Shown here: positions 6,961 to 16,242 of the stretch, piece after piece
Position numbering within the stretch: the stretch's first letter is position 1
Layout of the letters: every line of letters starts with the position of its first letter
From: Myxacorys californica WJT36-NPBG1
GTDB taxonomy: Bacteria > Cyanobacteriota > Cyanobacteriia > Leptolyngbyales > Leptolyngbyaceae
Assembly (NCBI GenBank): GCA_019359315.1
Contig: JAHHHO010000003.1
Coordinates: 1-64,000 of the forward strand
DNA: 64,000 nucleotides
Direction of reading: 5' to 3'
Program-made: the position numbers and the translations under genes
Notes under the pieces: model-generated
Told to the model about the DNA's origin: nothing
What the model saw: only the letters and a program-made list of their open reading frames with translations
The model's database searches: none

Positions 6961-8586
6961 CTACCACGCCAAGGCAAGCCCATCCGCTCGTGGTTCTGAC
7001 GCCGCAATCAACGTTTCACCGGAGCGCAGAATGATTTGCCCACGACCAAACGCACTCGGTTCTGCTGAAAGTTGAATTTGATGGGCGCGATCGCTCAGCC
7101 CCACGGCCACCGTTGGAAATACAGGCGGCTCTAGCAATACTTGGTCTTTGGCAATCCATCGCCATCGGGGAGCATCTAACGCCGCCTGCGGATTCATGCC
7201 GTAATCCACCAGATTCACCACCATTTGCAAATGTCCTTGCGGTTGCATCGGTGCGCCCATCACACCGAACGGCCCGATTGGCTGATCGTCATAGCTCAGA
7301 AACCCTGGAATAATCGTGTGAAACGGACGCTTTCCAGCCGCAACTCGATTGGGATGTCCGATTTGTGTGGAGAATCCAGTGCCGCGATTATGCAGCGCAA
7401 TTCCAGTATTGGGAATCAGAATTCCACTCCCAAAGCCGTTGTAATTCGATTGAATGAACGACACCATCAATTCCTCATCAGCAGCAGCTAGGTAGACGGT
7501 TCCCCCTTTCGTCATGCCTGATGTAGGTAATGGGATAGCGCGATCGCGAATTAGTTGTCGTCGCTCTGCCGCGTACACTTTGCTCAGCAATTCTTCAATC
7601 GACAACTCCATAAATCGCGTATCGCTAACGTGGCGATAAACATCGGCGTAGGCTAACTTCATCGCCTCGATCTGCATGTGATAACTCTCGATCGAGTCCC
7701 GCCCATGTTGAGCGAGATCCAATCCTTCTAAAATGTTCAACGCCATCAGTGCCGCAATCCCTTGAGTATTGGGCGGAAGTTCCCAAACCGTTACGCCTCG
7801 ATACGTGGTTGAAATCGGCTCGACCCATTCGGCTTGATGGGTCGCAAAGTCTTCCCCAGTGAAATATCCGCCTGTCGTCTCGGCAAACTGGACAATCGCA
7901 TCTGCCAACTCTCCCCGGTAGAATGCTTCTCCTCCGGTTGTGGCGATCGCGCTCAAGGTTTTCGCATGGTTTGGGCTGCGCCAAATTTCCCCCGCTCGCG
8001 GCGCTCGTCCCTCTACAAAAAACACCTCCTGAAACGGCGCGAACTCCTCTCCGCTCAACGACACAAAGAGCGCTTCGGCTCGGCTCCACGCTCTCGCCAC
8101 TTCTGGAGAAACCGGAAACCCCTGCTCTGCATACCGGATTGCTGGCTCAAACAAGCGCTCAAACGGCAGTTTTCCCCAGCGTTTCCACAAACTCTGCCAT
8201 GCTGAAACGGCTCCCGGAACGGTAGGCGTCAGCCATCCCAGTGTCGGCATCTGTGGCAGGTCAGCAAACGGCTCAAGCGGCAGACCATGCGGGCTTTTCC
8301 CTGACGCATTCAGCCCGTGCATTCCACCATCCCACACCAGCGCAAACGCATCCGAACCAATGCCGTTCGATGTCGGTTCAACAACTGTAAGCGCAATTGC
8401 CATTGCGATCGCAGCATCCACCGCGTTTCCCCCGGCTGATAACATTTCCATTCCTGCCAGCGTTGCCAGAGATTGACTCGTCGCCACGGCTCCGCGAGAT
8501 CCCATCACCAACCGACGCTGAGAGGCATAAGGATATTGGGTTAGAGCGTCAGAACTGAGGGCGCGTTCTAGAGGATGCGATTTCAA
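6961..8586 (-). CDS. Gamma-glutamyltransferase family protein
   Basis: A 541-residue N-terminal nucleophile hydrolase of the GGT family, which is made as a precursor and cleaves itself before a threonine. The N-terminal block AGGNAVDAAIAMAIALTVVEP and the C-terminal MGAPMQPQGHLQM are typical. The processing site is GGTVYL with Thr363 as likely nucleophile. Classical GGTs have TTHxSV there, so this is the YwrD-like branch, and glutathione may not be its substrate. I see no clear signal peptide, so a cytoplasmic location is likely. It could also be a glutaryl-7-ACA-acylase-like enzyme. Family certain, substrate uncertain. Confidence 0.88.
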   Translation of the reverse strand: MKSHPLERALSSDALTQYPYASQRRLVMGSRGAVATSQSLATLAGMEMLSAGGNAVDAAIAMAIALTVVEPTSNGIGSDAFALVWDGGMHGLNASGKSPHGLPLEPFADLPQMPTLGWLTPTVPGAVSAWQSLWKRWGKLPFERLFEPAIRYAEQGFPVSPEVARAWSRAEALFVSLSGEEFAPFQEVFFVEGRAPRAGEIWRSPNHAKTLSAIATTGGEAFYRGELADAIVQFAETTGGYFTGEDFATHQAEWVEPISTTYRGVTVWELPPNTQGIAALMALNILEGLDLAQHGRDSIESYHMQIEAMKLAYADVYRHVSDTRFMELSIEELLSKVYAAERRQLIRDRAIPLPTSGMTKGGTVYLAAADEELMVSFIQSNYNGFGSGILIPNTGIALHNRGTGFSTQIGHPNRVAAGKRPFHTIIPGFLSYDDQPIGPFGVMGAPMQPQGHLQMVVNLVDYGMNPQAALDAPRWRWIAKDQVLLEPPVFPTVAVGLSDRAHQIQLSAEPSAFGRGQIILRSGETLIAASEPRADGLALAW

Positions 8587-8727
8587 ATGAAGCTCCTTCT
8601 TGTCAATTAGAAACTAGAGCATATCAACCTTTCGAGCCGCGAGAATGATCCGGAACGCGATCGCGCATCTGTGAATTTAGATCATAAGAGGACGCGCCCG
8701 CTTTGAGTCCTGGGCAGTCACCATACT

Positions 8728-9603
8728 ATGAAATACCAAGCAGCATTACTCTCTGGAGCCGTTGTTCTTTCTGCGGCAATTAGTTCCGTCGCCGCCGTCA
8801 CGTACTTTAACCGCAGTTCGCTCCCCATCATTGTGGATACGCCGGCTCAAACAACCGATTTGCAACCTGCAAAACCCGCGCCGTCCTCGGTTCCAACCGT
8901 TCCTCAGTCTCCTCAGCAACCGTCCGCAACGCTTGGGTTGCAATCATCTGACTTGACCGATTTTCCTCAGTGGCGCATTAATCTTGTCGATGAATCTTCG
9001 CAGTCTCCTGACTTTGCTCAATTTTTAGAGAAAGTGAAGCAAGCGGTTCGCGATCGCGATGCTGAATTTATTCGCAGTATTGTCACGCCGAAAACAAAGC
9101 TAGGCTTTGGCGAACATCGCTCAATTAGCTATCTCAATCCTGAAAATCCCCAGTCGCCGTTTTGGATGGATCTCGAGAAATCGTTGGCGCTTGGCTGCAC
9201 CAACGAACAAATCTTTTTCTCCTGCCCAACGGCGTTCCGGCAGTTTGACGGAGCCATCAAAGATGCACCAGCTGACCAAAAAGCATTGGCGTATGAGACC
9301 TCTGTGATTGTGGTCGGAGAGAATGTAAATGTGCGATCGCAGCCTGATTCAAACGCTCCGCTCGTTGCCATCCTCTCTAACGAGATCGTGAAGTTCGACC
9401 GCGATACCTTTAAACAAGCCATGCTGAACACGCCTAAAGTGGTTCAGCAAAGTGACCTCAATGCTTGGACTCCCGTGATTTTGCCGAATGATAAATCCGG
9501 ATACGTTTCAAATCGCTATGCCTACAATCCGTTAGGATATCGAGTCCTGTTTGCTAAGGAGAACGGTAAGTGGATCATGCAGGCGTTTGTTGTGGGTGAT
9601 TAA
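8728..9603 (+). CDS. Secreted SH3-like domain protein
   Basis: A 291-residue protein with an N-terminal membrane or signal segment (LLSGAVVLSAAISSVAAVTYF), then a Pro/Gln/Ser-rich linker to about residue 75. A helical middle region (about 90-190) follows, and the C-terminal bacterial SH3-type region contains ENVNVRSQPDSNAPLVAIL and the closing GYVSNRYAYNPLGYRV. Such domains often bind cell-wall or surface partners. It starts 141 bp from the divergent ggt-like gene, with which it may share a regulatory region. Only the domain type is recognised; no enzymatic motif is seen. Confidence 0.75.
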   Translation: MKYQAALLSGAVVLSAAISSVAAVTYFNRSSLPIIVDTPAQTTDLQPAKPAPSSVPTVPQSPQQPSATLGLQSSDLTDFPQWRINLVDESSQSPDFAQFLEKVKQAVRDRDAEFIRSIVTPKTKLGFGEHRSISYLNPENPQSPFWMDLEKSLALGCTNEQIFFSCPTAFRQFDGAIKDAPADQKALAYETSVIVVGENVNVRSQPDSNAPLVAILSNEIVKFDRDTFKQAMLNTPKVVQQSDLNAWTPVILPNDKSGYVSNRYAYNPLGYRVLFAKENGKWIMQAFVVGD

Positions 9604-9812
9604 TGGTGTGGGTGACTAATAGGATGGGTGACTGACGCAACTGAAGAGGGTTCCGTGGCTGCTAGTTTGCGATCGCGCCATCAAATGTCTAGAATTCCCG
9701 CAGGGTATGTTGCGATCGCCAACCGATTGGATTAGCTCTTGACACGGTTGAAAGAGGTTAACGTAGTTAAAGTGCGATTAGTGCAACGTGCAACTCTACA
9801 GAAACCGCCTCT

Positions 9813-10022
9813 ATGAAATCTCCGATAAATGTTTGGGACTATAAGCCCTGGTGGTGTCAGCCTTGGTCGATCCTACTTACAGGTGTGGCGCTAATTGGCG
9901 GGAGTTGGCTTTTGCTGCATCTAATTTGGGTGACGGTGCTGGTGGCAATTCCGGTGCTGGCTTGGATGGGATTCTTTCTGCTTGTCTATCCGAAGGCGGT
10001 GGCGAAAAGTATGGAACCCTGA
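9813..10022 (+). CDS. Small membrane protein, DUF6737-like
   Basis: A 69-residue protein with a conserved cyanobacterial look: VWDYKPWWCQPWSIL at the N-terminus, then two hydrophobic stretches (ILLTGVALIGGSWLLLHL and VTVLVAIPVLAWMGFFLLV). It is probably a thylakoid or plasma membrane hairpin. Function unknown. It lies 30 bp before the next gene on the same strand. Confidence 0.75.
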   Translation: MKSPINVWDYKPWWCQPWSILLTGVALIGGSWLLLHLIWVTVLVAIPVLAWMGFFLLVYPKAVAKSMEP

Positions 10023-10052
10023 CTCCTCCTATTTTTGAGGAGAACTTTTGTA

Positions 10053-11030
10053 ATGTTTCAATCGATTCCATCTGGTGAATACTCAAATGGAAATCGATTG
10101 AGCTATCCAATGATTAATTCTAGGGAAACAAGCCTGTCATTCTTGTCTACGTTGACGGTGCTATTTATCAATACGATCGCGCCTAGTCAACTTCTCGCAG
10201 CACCCGTCAATTCGGCTGGCGAAGAAAAAATTTCTCAGCAGTTAGTTCTACGGATTCTAAAGTGTCCTTCAGATTGTCTGAAAGAGATGAAACTGCTCAT
10301 AGGTCGTCTGCCGGAAAAGCTACCCGTAGACTTACCGCTACCTAGCAATGCGAAAGTAATTGCAACGCTAGTGCGGAATCAAAAACATGCAGAAGTTATT
10401 CTGGACGCAACACAGTCTCCTGATCAGATTCGAGCTTTCTACAAAGCTCAGCTTCAAGCTGCTGGCTGGAAAAACCCACGTAGCTACAGTCACTTTAATA
10501 GTGAGAGACCTGGCTTTATCGTTTCAGATAGCACCGACAATTTGCCGTTGTATTTCTGTAAGAGCGCACAAGGCCCAGGGCTAAGCATTGCATCGGGTCG
10601 TGGAAGTAGCAATGCGCCAACGGACGTTCGTCTCTACTTAGACAACGGTTCTGATATCTGCCAAGAACCGCAAGCTCAACAAACCACAGAGCCAAACGAG
10701 CAACTACCTTTACCTAGCTTGGTTGCTCCATCCAGTATTCAAGTCAGCAACGCAACCTCTATTGGAGGCGATGGCTATGGTGAAAACTTTTATGCTTCTG
10801 CCCATTTAGAAAGCCAACTCAGTGCTGCTGCAATTCAGGCTGCCTACGAAGAACAACTAACTCGCTCAGGATGGACGAAGCTTAGCACTCACAAGGATGA
10901 GTCTATTCTCTGGAGTTCTTGGAAATTAAAAGGTAAACAGGGGCAATACTTAAACGCATTGCTCACCTTCACACCAAACGAGAACAAAGCAAATCAATAC
11001 ACTGGTACGATTGTTGTGATTAAGCAGTAA
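10053..11030 (+). CDS. Secreted hypothetical protein
   Basis: A 325-residue protein I do not recognise. An N-terminal hydrophobic segment (LSFLSTLTVLFINTIAPSQLLA) ending before APVNS looks like a signal peptide. Two similar regions (about 90-155 and 230-325) each contain a DxxQxxAFYxxQLxxxGW-like pattern (QIRAFYKAQLQAAGW and AIQAAYEEQLTRSGW), pointing to an internal duplication. I chose the ATG at 10053 because GAGGAG at 10037-10042 is ten bases upstream; a TTG at 10035 overlaps that site. It follows the DUF6737-like gene closely and could be in an operon with it. Confidence 0.65.
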   Translation: MFQSIPSGEYSNGNRLSYPMINSRETSLSFLSTLTVLFINTIAPSQLLAAPVNSAGEEKISQQLVLRILKCPSDCLKEMKLLIGRLPEKLPVDLPLPSNAKVIATLVRNQKHAEVILDATQSPDQIRAFYKAQLQAAGWKNPRSYSHFNSERPGFIVSDSTDNLPLYFCKSAQGPGLSIASGRGSSNAPTDVRLYLDNGSDICQEPQAQQTTEPNEQLPLPSLVAPSSIQVSNATSIGGDGYGENFYASAHLESQLSAAAIQAAYEEQLTRSGWTKLSTHKDESILWSSWKLKGKQGQYLNALLTFTPNENKANQYTGTIVVIKQ

Positions 11031-11105
11031 TTCAACGTAGATCGTGTCTACAGCGTTTTAGAATTTAGCGATCGCCTTGCCCAATCTTCGCTAAACGCTA
11101 TCCTT

Positions 11106-11134
11106 CGGAGCTTGCTACCACAAGACAAGCTCCG
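11106..11134. terminator. Hairpin between convergent genes
   Basis: CGGAGCTTG (11106-11114) pairs with CAAGCTCCG (11126-11134): a 9-bp stem with an 11-nt loop, between the ends of a plus-strand and a minus-strand gene. There is no T-run. The left arm TCCTTCGGAGCTTG also resembles the dispersed repeat at 4586-4615, so a repeat recruited as a terminator is possible. Confidence 0.5.
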
Positions 11135-11142
11135 GGGGATCA

Positions 11143-12546
11143 CTACTCTTCGGCAGCCTCTCCGCCTACTACCACATCCCGAATTCTCAAACTTGGGCCG
11201 CCGCAACCAACCGCCAATCCGCTCTGTCCGCCCTTACCGCATCCGCCTGACTCATCCCAGAAAAAATCATCCCCGATCGCTTCGATATCTGCCAGCGTCT
11301 TAAACGCATTGCCCGAAAGCGTCACATCTCGGACAGGTTCCGCCAGTTCACCATCGCGAATCATCCACGCTTCCCCAGCCGTAAAGGTAAACATCTCTCC
11401 ATTCGTCATGCCGCCGATCCAGTTGCGGGCATACACCCCTTCTCTAATGTCATTAAACAAATCCTTCACAGGCGTCTTTCCCCGCTCGATCCATGTATTT
11501 GTCATCCGTACGATCGGCGCATATTGATAATTCAAACACCGAGCATTTCCAGTCGGCGTTTCCCCCAACTTGCCTGCCGTTTCACGAGAATGGAGCCGCC
11601 CCACCAATACGCCATTTTCAATCAACTGCGTAGTCGTCGCTGGAACCCCTTCATCGTCGTAAAAATAGCTGCCGCGATGCTCTGGGAGTGACGCTCCATC
11701 AAAAATCTGTAGCTCTGGGGAGCCGAACCGCCGTCCTAGACTCATCACCTCTAGCAAGTCAGGATTTTCGTATGCCATATCCGCTTCTGAGAGATGCCCA
11801 AACGATTCATGGACAAACAAGCCTGACAAGATTGGATCAATCACAACCGTGTACGTATTGCCTTTTACAGGAGGCAGCGCCAAAGAATTTACCGCCCGTT
11901 GTGCCGCCGCTTTTACTGGCTCATCTAAGCCCAGCAAGTCTTCAAATGCCTTTCGAGAGCCGACCGTTTCTCGCCCCGTCTGAACCATTTCGCCATCGCG
12001 GGCTGTTGCCGCAAACCGCATTTCTATATCAATCCAAGATTGTTCGATCAGCGTTCCGTCAGAGGTGGCAAGAATGATGCGCTGAGCGCTGTCACCGTAG
12101 CGTACTGAAATCGTTGCAATGCGAGGATCAACGCTGCGTAAGATGTCGCCATAGTGCTGACAGAGTTCTCGTTTTTGAATCAATGGAATCTCACGGGGAT
12201 CAGTTCCAGCGATCGCAACCGCACGAGAATCTTGAATCGGCGTCACCGGAGCCAAGATCGTTTCATCGTCGCCTACCAATCGAGCAGCGGCGATCGCGTC
12301 TTCAATCCGGTCTTTTAGACCCGATAGCTGATTGAAACTCGCAAATCCCCAGCCGCTCTTATGACACGCTCTAACCTGTCCTCCAATCGAGATGCCTTCA
12401 CTGAGCGCCTCAATTTTGTTACGTCGCAGAAGAATATCTGTGCCTTCCGCCGACTCTAATCGAATGGCGAGATAGTCCACTTGATGACGGTAGCGATGCA
12501 TCAAGTCAGACAATAGATTTTTGGCATCAGCGAGGGCATTGCTCAT
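11143..12546 (-). CDS. TldD-like metalloprotease (TldD/PmbA family)
   Basis: A 467-residue protein with the TldD zinc-site motif HESFGH (HExxxH), as in the peptidase subunit of the TldD/TldE pair that degrades or matures small peptides such as microcin B17 in enterobacteria. The N-terminal AEGTDILLRRNKIEALSEG and the C-terminal GNAFKTLADIEAIGDDF are typical of the family. I chose the ATG at 12546 (MSNALADAKNLL); the frame extends 19 codons further upstream without family similarity. A second TldD homologue sits at 27133-28605 beside a TldE, so this copy is a paralogue without an adjacent partner. Confidence 0.85.
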   Translation of the reverse strand: MSNALADAKNLLSDLMHRYRHQVDYLAIRLESAEGTDILLRRNKIEALSEGISIGGQVRACHKSGWGFASFNQLSGLKDRIEDAIAAARLVGDDETILAPVTPIQDSRAVAIAGTDPREIPLIQKRELCQHYGDILRSVDPRIATISVRYGDSAQRIILATSDGTLIEQSWIDIEMRFAATARDGEMVQTGRETVGSRKAFEDLLGLDEPVKAAAQRAVNSLALPPVKGNTYTVVIDPILSGLFVHESFGHLSEADMAYENPDLLEVMSLGRRFGSPELQIFDGASLPEHRGSYFYDDEGVPATTTQLIENGVLVGRLHSRETAGKLGETPTGNARCLNYQYAPIVRMTNTWIERGKTPVKDLFNDIREGVYARNWIGGMTNGEMFTFTAGEAWMIRDGELAEPVRDVTLSGNAFKTLADIEAIGDDFFWDESGGCGKGGQSGLAVGCGGPSLRIRDVVVGGEAAEE

Positions 12547-12667
12547 GAGACAGAGAAGCGTAACAACTGCCTTCATTGTGCAATCAATCGCAACGGGTTG
12601 CAATTGTATTCCAGTATGGGTGTTCCAGAATGGCGTTTCAGTTCGGCTTCATTAAACTAGAGCAAAC

Positions 12668-12874
12668 TTAGACCAGAGCAAACTGAGCCAAGGAGAACCG
12701 ATTCTGCGCTTCCCGAATAATTTCGCCTGCTTGAATGGCCTCCTGAAGCTGCTTTAAAGCATTGATGTCTTTCGGGTCGCAACTGCCGATCGCTAACATT
12801 TGTCGAATTAACCCTTCCGATTCGACACTGAGGCACTTGTTCTCTAGAGCGGATTGAACCAAAACTTGAAGCAT
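12668..12874 (-). CDS. Small hypothetical protein
   Basis: A 68-residue, mostly helical soluble protein (SALENKCLSVESEGLIRQML, then QLQEAIQAGEIIREAQN). It resembles short conserved cyanobacterial proteins of unknown function, but I cannot name a family. It is transcribed in the same direction as the TldD-like gene, 121 bp upstream of it. Confidence 0.55.
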   Translation of the reverse strand: MLQVLVQSALENKCLSVESEGLIRQMLAIGSCDPKDINALKQLQEAIQAGEIIREAQNRFSLAQFALV

Positions 12875-13255
12875 TGCAGCAAAGATCTCAACAGATCTAG
12901 AGGGTGACTTAGCTTCTATTATTGAAAATCTAGAGGTTAGCAGCGCTGATAGCGATCGCGCTTAGGAGTGACGTTACCTGTGGATGATTGTGATTCAGAA
13001 CACCGCTATGTCGTTTTAATTGCAATAGAGACGTGTTTTGAGTGATGATCGTGTGGGGTCTCTATGCTATTCGGGTTGCATATGCTGCCAATCCGTTCGC
13101 ATCAGATGATAGAAAATTTTGATGTTTGTCTGCAAAGCCGATCTCATTATTGACGCAGAACGCATTAACGGCATTTTGAAGTCTGGATAATTTCCATTAC
13201 CTCTGTGTAGTTAATCTGTGTAGTTAAATAGGTAATCAAACTTGCGTCAGTCTTC
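12875..13255. other. Intergenic region, divergent promoters expected
   Basis: No gene seen. It separates the minus-strand small gene from the plus-strand ligase operon and must carry promoters for both. It contains a perfect 13-bp tandem duplication TCTGTGTAGTTAA at 13202-13214 and 13215-13227, 29 bp before the ligase start, and HIP1-type sites. I found no candidate precursor peptide for a lasso or other RiPP pathway here. Confidence 0.5.
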
Positions 13256-14992
13256 ATGGATAAGGTTGCCCAACTTCTTCGTAGTGCCCAGCCGCCTCAA
13301 ATTGTTGGCTGTTGGGGATATGGAGATGATTCAACTCTGGAGGTTTTGTCGGTCCTAGATGCAACGTGTCCACCTACATTAAACAGTTCACTATTGGACG
13401 TTGGGCTGTCTGCGTCGCGGTTTTTTACTGAGCGTGAACAGGCGGATGCTTGGGCAACCGTTGCAGAAGAGCGGTTGATCTTAGGGCGAGATGCGTTTGG
13501 GCGAGTGCCACTGTATTGGACGCAAGTGGAACACGTCATTTGGTTTGCCTCACGATCGCAGGTGCTGTTGCCACTACTGAAAGAGCGAGCGATTAGCATT
13601 GAGGCGATGTATGGCTATAGCTGCTTTTCGTATGTGCCAACACCACTTACTCCCGTCCAGGGAATTAACGCAATACCGGCGGGTACAGAGATGAGTTGGA
13701 CGAGAGATGAGCAAACAATGTGCATTTCACCGCCTCAGTCCAGCCGATCGTTTGAGTGGCGAGAAGCAGACACGCTCTTAGCGGATGAATCCGATGCGAT
13801 CGCGCAACTGCAAACGTTGCTGAAAGACGCGATCGATCGCGAGACAAGCGATCTAGGCAATGAACCGGTTGGTGTGTTGCTATCGGGAGGACTAGATTCA
13901 TCGATTGTGGCGGCGTTGCTTGTGCAAGCGGGAGCCAAGGTACGAGCCTACAGTTTGGACTTTGGCGGGACAGGCACTTCAGAGTATCTTTACGCCGAGC
14001 AAGTCGCGCAGTGGCTCAACATTCCTCTGGTGAAAGTGGATGCAAGTCCGCAACGGATTCGCAACGCTCTAATTCCAACCGTACAGGCTCTAGATTTACC
14101 CTTTGGAGACGGAGTGACGGTTCCGCTTTTTCTTCTGTCAGAAGCGGCAAGTCGAGATACGCGCGTGATCTTCAATGGCGAGGGCGGCGATCAGCTATTT
14201 GCAGGCTGGACAAACAAACCGATCATTGCAGCAAGCGTCTATCAAACCCATCATCCAGGTGAGGAAGAATCGTTTACCCATCAATATCTCCGTACCTTCC
14301 ATCGGCTGTGGGGATACGAAGCTCTGGCGTACGATCCAAAGGTGTATGCTCAGGTCAAACACTTACAGGCGCAAGATTGGCTGCAAGACGCGATCGATCC
14401 GGCGTTTACCCCTTCGCTCCTATCTCGATTGCGCCGCGCTTCGCTGATGTTGAAAGGAGCACAGAACATTCATCCGCGTGCGACGGCTCTAGGGTGGGCG
14501 CACGGCTTGAAGGTGCGATCGCTCTTTTGCAATATGCCGCTCGCACAATGGACATTTGGACTGTCTGGATCGCTTTGTTTACAAGGATCGTGCGAAAAGT
14601 ATATTCTCAAACGGGCGGTGGAGGACTGGCTCCCACCCGATATAGTGTGGCGACAAAAGCGGGGAATGGGTGTACCTTTAACCGCGTGGTGTTTCAACCA
14701 ATGGTGGCATGATCTGGGCGATTGGCTAAACCCAAATCGTCTTAGCGCAGAGCAGCTATGGCAGCCTGATCTCGCCGCTCATGTTGTGGAGGGCAAATTG
14801 GGCGCTGCGATGGCGGGTCGTCGTATGGGTGAAGTGCTGTGGTTGTTGGTCATGTGGGAGATGTGGATGGCGAACGTGCATCAACCGGGCAGTCTCGATC
14901 CTCATCCACCGTCTTGGAATCATTTGTCTTGGAATCATCCGTTTTGGTTGCCGTCGTGGGTATGGAAATATCGTCAGAAATGGAAGGAATGA
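13256..14992 (+). CDS. Asparagine-synthetase-like amide ligase without glutaminase cysteine
   Basis: A 578-residue protein of the AsnB family. The ATP-pyrophosphatase domain is intact: the PP-loop SGGLDSS at residues 210-216, plus FNGEGGDQLFAG downstream, as in asparagine and beta-lactam synthetases and lasso cyclases. The N-terminal Ntn region is short and degenerate (LILGRDAFGRVPLYW remains), and there is no Cys at position 2, so it should not use glutamine as nitrogen donor. It probably adenylates a carboxylate for attack by an amine. Its stop overlaps the next gene's start (ATGA). A 15-bp duplication at 14911-14940 gives the repeat SWNHLSWNH near the C-terminus. Confidence 0.82.
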   Translation: MDKVAQLLRSAQPPQIVGCWGYGDDSTLEVLSVLDATCPPTLNSSLLDVGLSASRFFTEREQADAWATVAEERLILGRDAFGRVPLYWTQVEHVIWFASRSQVLLPLLKERAISIEAMYGYSCFSYVPTPLTPVQGINAIPAGTEMSWTRDEQTMCISPPQSSRSFEWREADTLLADESDAIAQLQTLLKDAIDRETSDLGNEPVGVLLSGGLDSSIVAALLVQAGAKVRAYSLDFGGTGTSEYLYAEQVAQWLNIPLVKVDASPQRIRNALIPTVQALDLPFGDGVTVPLFLLSEAASRDTRVIFNGEGGDQLFAGWTNKPIIAASVYQTHHPGEEESFTHQYLRTFHRLWGYEALAYDPKVYAQVKHLQAQDWLQDAIDPAFTPSLLSRLRRASLMLKGAQNIHPRATALGWAHGLKVRSLFCNMPLAQWTFGLSGSLCLQGSCEKYILKRAVEDWLPPDIVWRQKRGMGVPLTAWCFNQWWHDLGDWLNPNRLSAEQLWQPDLAAHVVEGKLGAAMAGRRMGEVLWLLVMWEMWMANVHQPGSLDPHPPSWNHLSWNHPFWLPSWVWKYRQKWKE

Positions 14993-16233
14993 GCATGGTA
15001 AAAGCAATCGATTCCTCGTCGCGACCAGTCGCGATTGAGACTCCATTTCGTTTAGAACTGGCTCAAACCCTGCTCGAAACTTACGGTTCACCGTTGTATG
15101 TGTACCAGCGCGATCGCTTAGACGAAACGATTCAACACATCACCCGCTCGATTCCCTATCCTCACACTCAGTTTCGCTTTGCCAGTGTTACCAATGGCAA
15201 CCTGTCACTACTCAATATCTTTCGTCAAAACGGTTGGGGACTCCACGCCAACACCCCCGGAGACATTTACTTAGGGCTGCACGCAGGCTTCGAGCCGATT
15301 CAGATTGTCTACAGTGGCAGCAACCTCGATCGATTTGAAATTGAACAAGCGCTCAATTGGGGCGTCACCACCTACAATCTCGACAGCCTCGATCAGCTTC
15401 GCCTCTTCTGCGCTGTCTATCAATCCCTACATCTCGGCTTTAGCCCCCGTCTGGGTCTCCGTCTAAATCTCCCCGAACTGACAGGAGACAGTCGCATTGG
15501 CGTTCATCCTGACGACTTTACCCGTGCCATCGCCATCACCGATGCAGCAGGGTTAGCCCTGAGCGGGCTTCACTTCTATCGCGGCACAGGCACAAACGCG
15601 ACTGACGCTTTTGTAAGCGCGATGGATACGGTGATTGCTGCCGCGCAAGGTTTACCTGATTGGCGATATCTCGACTTTGGTGGCGGGTTTGGCTATCCGT
15701 ATCGACATCGCGGAGGGGCAGCGTTTGATTGGCATCAGTTTGGAACAGAGTTAGATCGACGGCTCCAGCACTGTGAACGATCGATCGAGCTAGTGATTGA
15801 ACCTGGACGCTCTGCGATCGCACGGTGCGGCACGCTACTCGCAACTGTTGTTTCCGTCAAGTGGCAAGGCAACGTGCAGATCGTGGGCGTTGACACGACG
15901 GTTGCCAATTTGTCGGTTCCCTCGGTTCATGGTGGCTATCGCGAGATTGCCGCTTGGCGATCGGATACGGTGCTTCACCCAACTCAGGTTTGCGGCAACA
16001 CGACGTATTCTCGCGACTATCTCAGCAAAAGCTGTGCGCTACCTGCGCTTACAACGGGCGATGTCATCGCGATTTTAGATGTTGGTGCTTACGGATATGC
16101 GATGTCATCACACTTTCTGCATCGCCCCCGCCCGGCTGAGGTATTGCTAGAGCAAGAGGCGCATCGATTAATTCGTCAACGTGAAGCGTATAGTGTTTTG
16201 GTAGATCATCAAGTGTTTTCATCATCAAGATAG
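14989..16233 (+). CDS. LysA/ODC-fold decarboxylase homologue lacking the PLP lysine
   Basis: A 414-residue relative of diaminopimelate decarboxylase (fold III: alanine-racemase barrel plus beta domain). Family landmarks are LDFGGGFGYPY (229-239), EPGRSAIARCG (271-281) and GDVIAILDVGAYGYAMSS. However, the lysine that forms the Schiff base in (Y/F)AxKAN is replaced: FASVTN, with Val67. The catalytic Cys of GPxCxxxD aligns with Thr339 in GNTTYSRD. It may be a pseudoenzyme or a binding or partner protein. I chose the ATG at 14989, whose ATGA overlaps the upstream ligase stop and which has GGAAGG in front. It is translationally coupled to the ligase. Confidence 0.8.
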   Translation: MSMVKAIDSSSRPVAIETPFRLELAQTLLETYGSPLYVYQRDRLDETIQHITRSIPYPHTQFRFASVTNGNLSLLNIFRQNGWGLHANTPGDIYLGLHAGFEPIQIVYSGSNLDRFEIEQALNWGVTTYNLDSLDQLRLFCAVYQSLHLGFSPRLGLRLNLPELTGDSRIGVHPDDFTRAIAITDAAGLALSGLHFYRGTGTNATDAFVSAMDTVIAAAQGLPDWRYLDFGGGFGYPYRHRGGAAFDWHQFGTELDRRLQHCERSIELVIEPGRSAIARCGTLLATVVSVKWQGNVQIVGVDTTVANLSVPSVHGGYREIAAWRSDTVLHPTQVCGNTTYSRDYLSKSCALPALTTGDVIAILDVGAYGYAMSSHFLHRPRPAEVLLEQEAHRLIRQREAYSVLVDHQVFSSSR

Positions 16234-16242
16234 ACATGAAAT

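Noticed and set aside
12875-13255. Possible RiPP or lasso precursor upstream of the AsnB-like ligase
   Set aside because: No small frame with a leader-core look was found, and no lasso B1/B2 protein is present in the locus.
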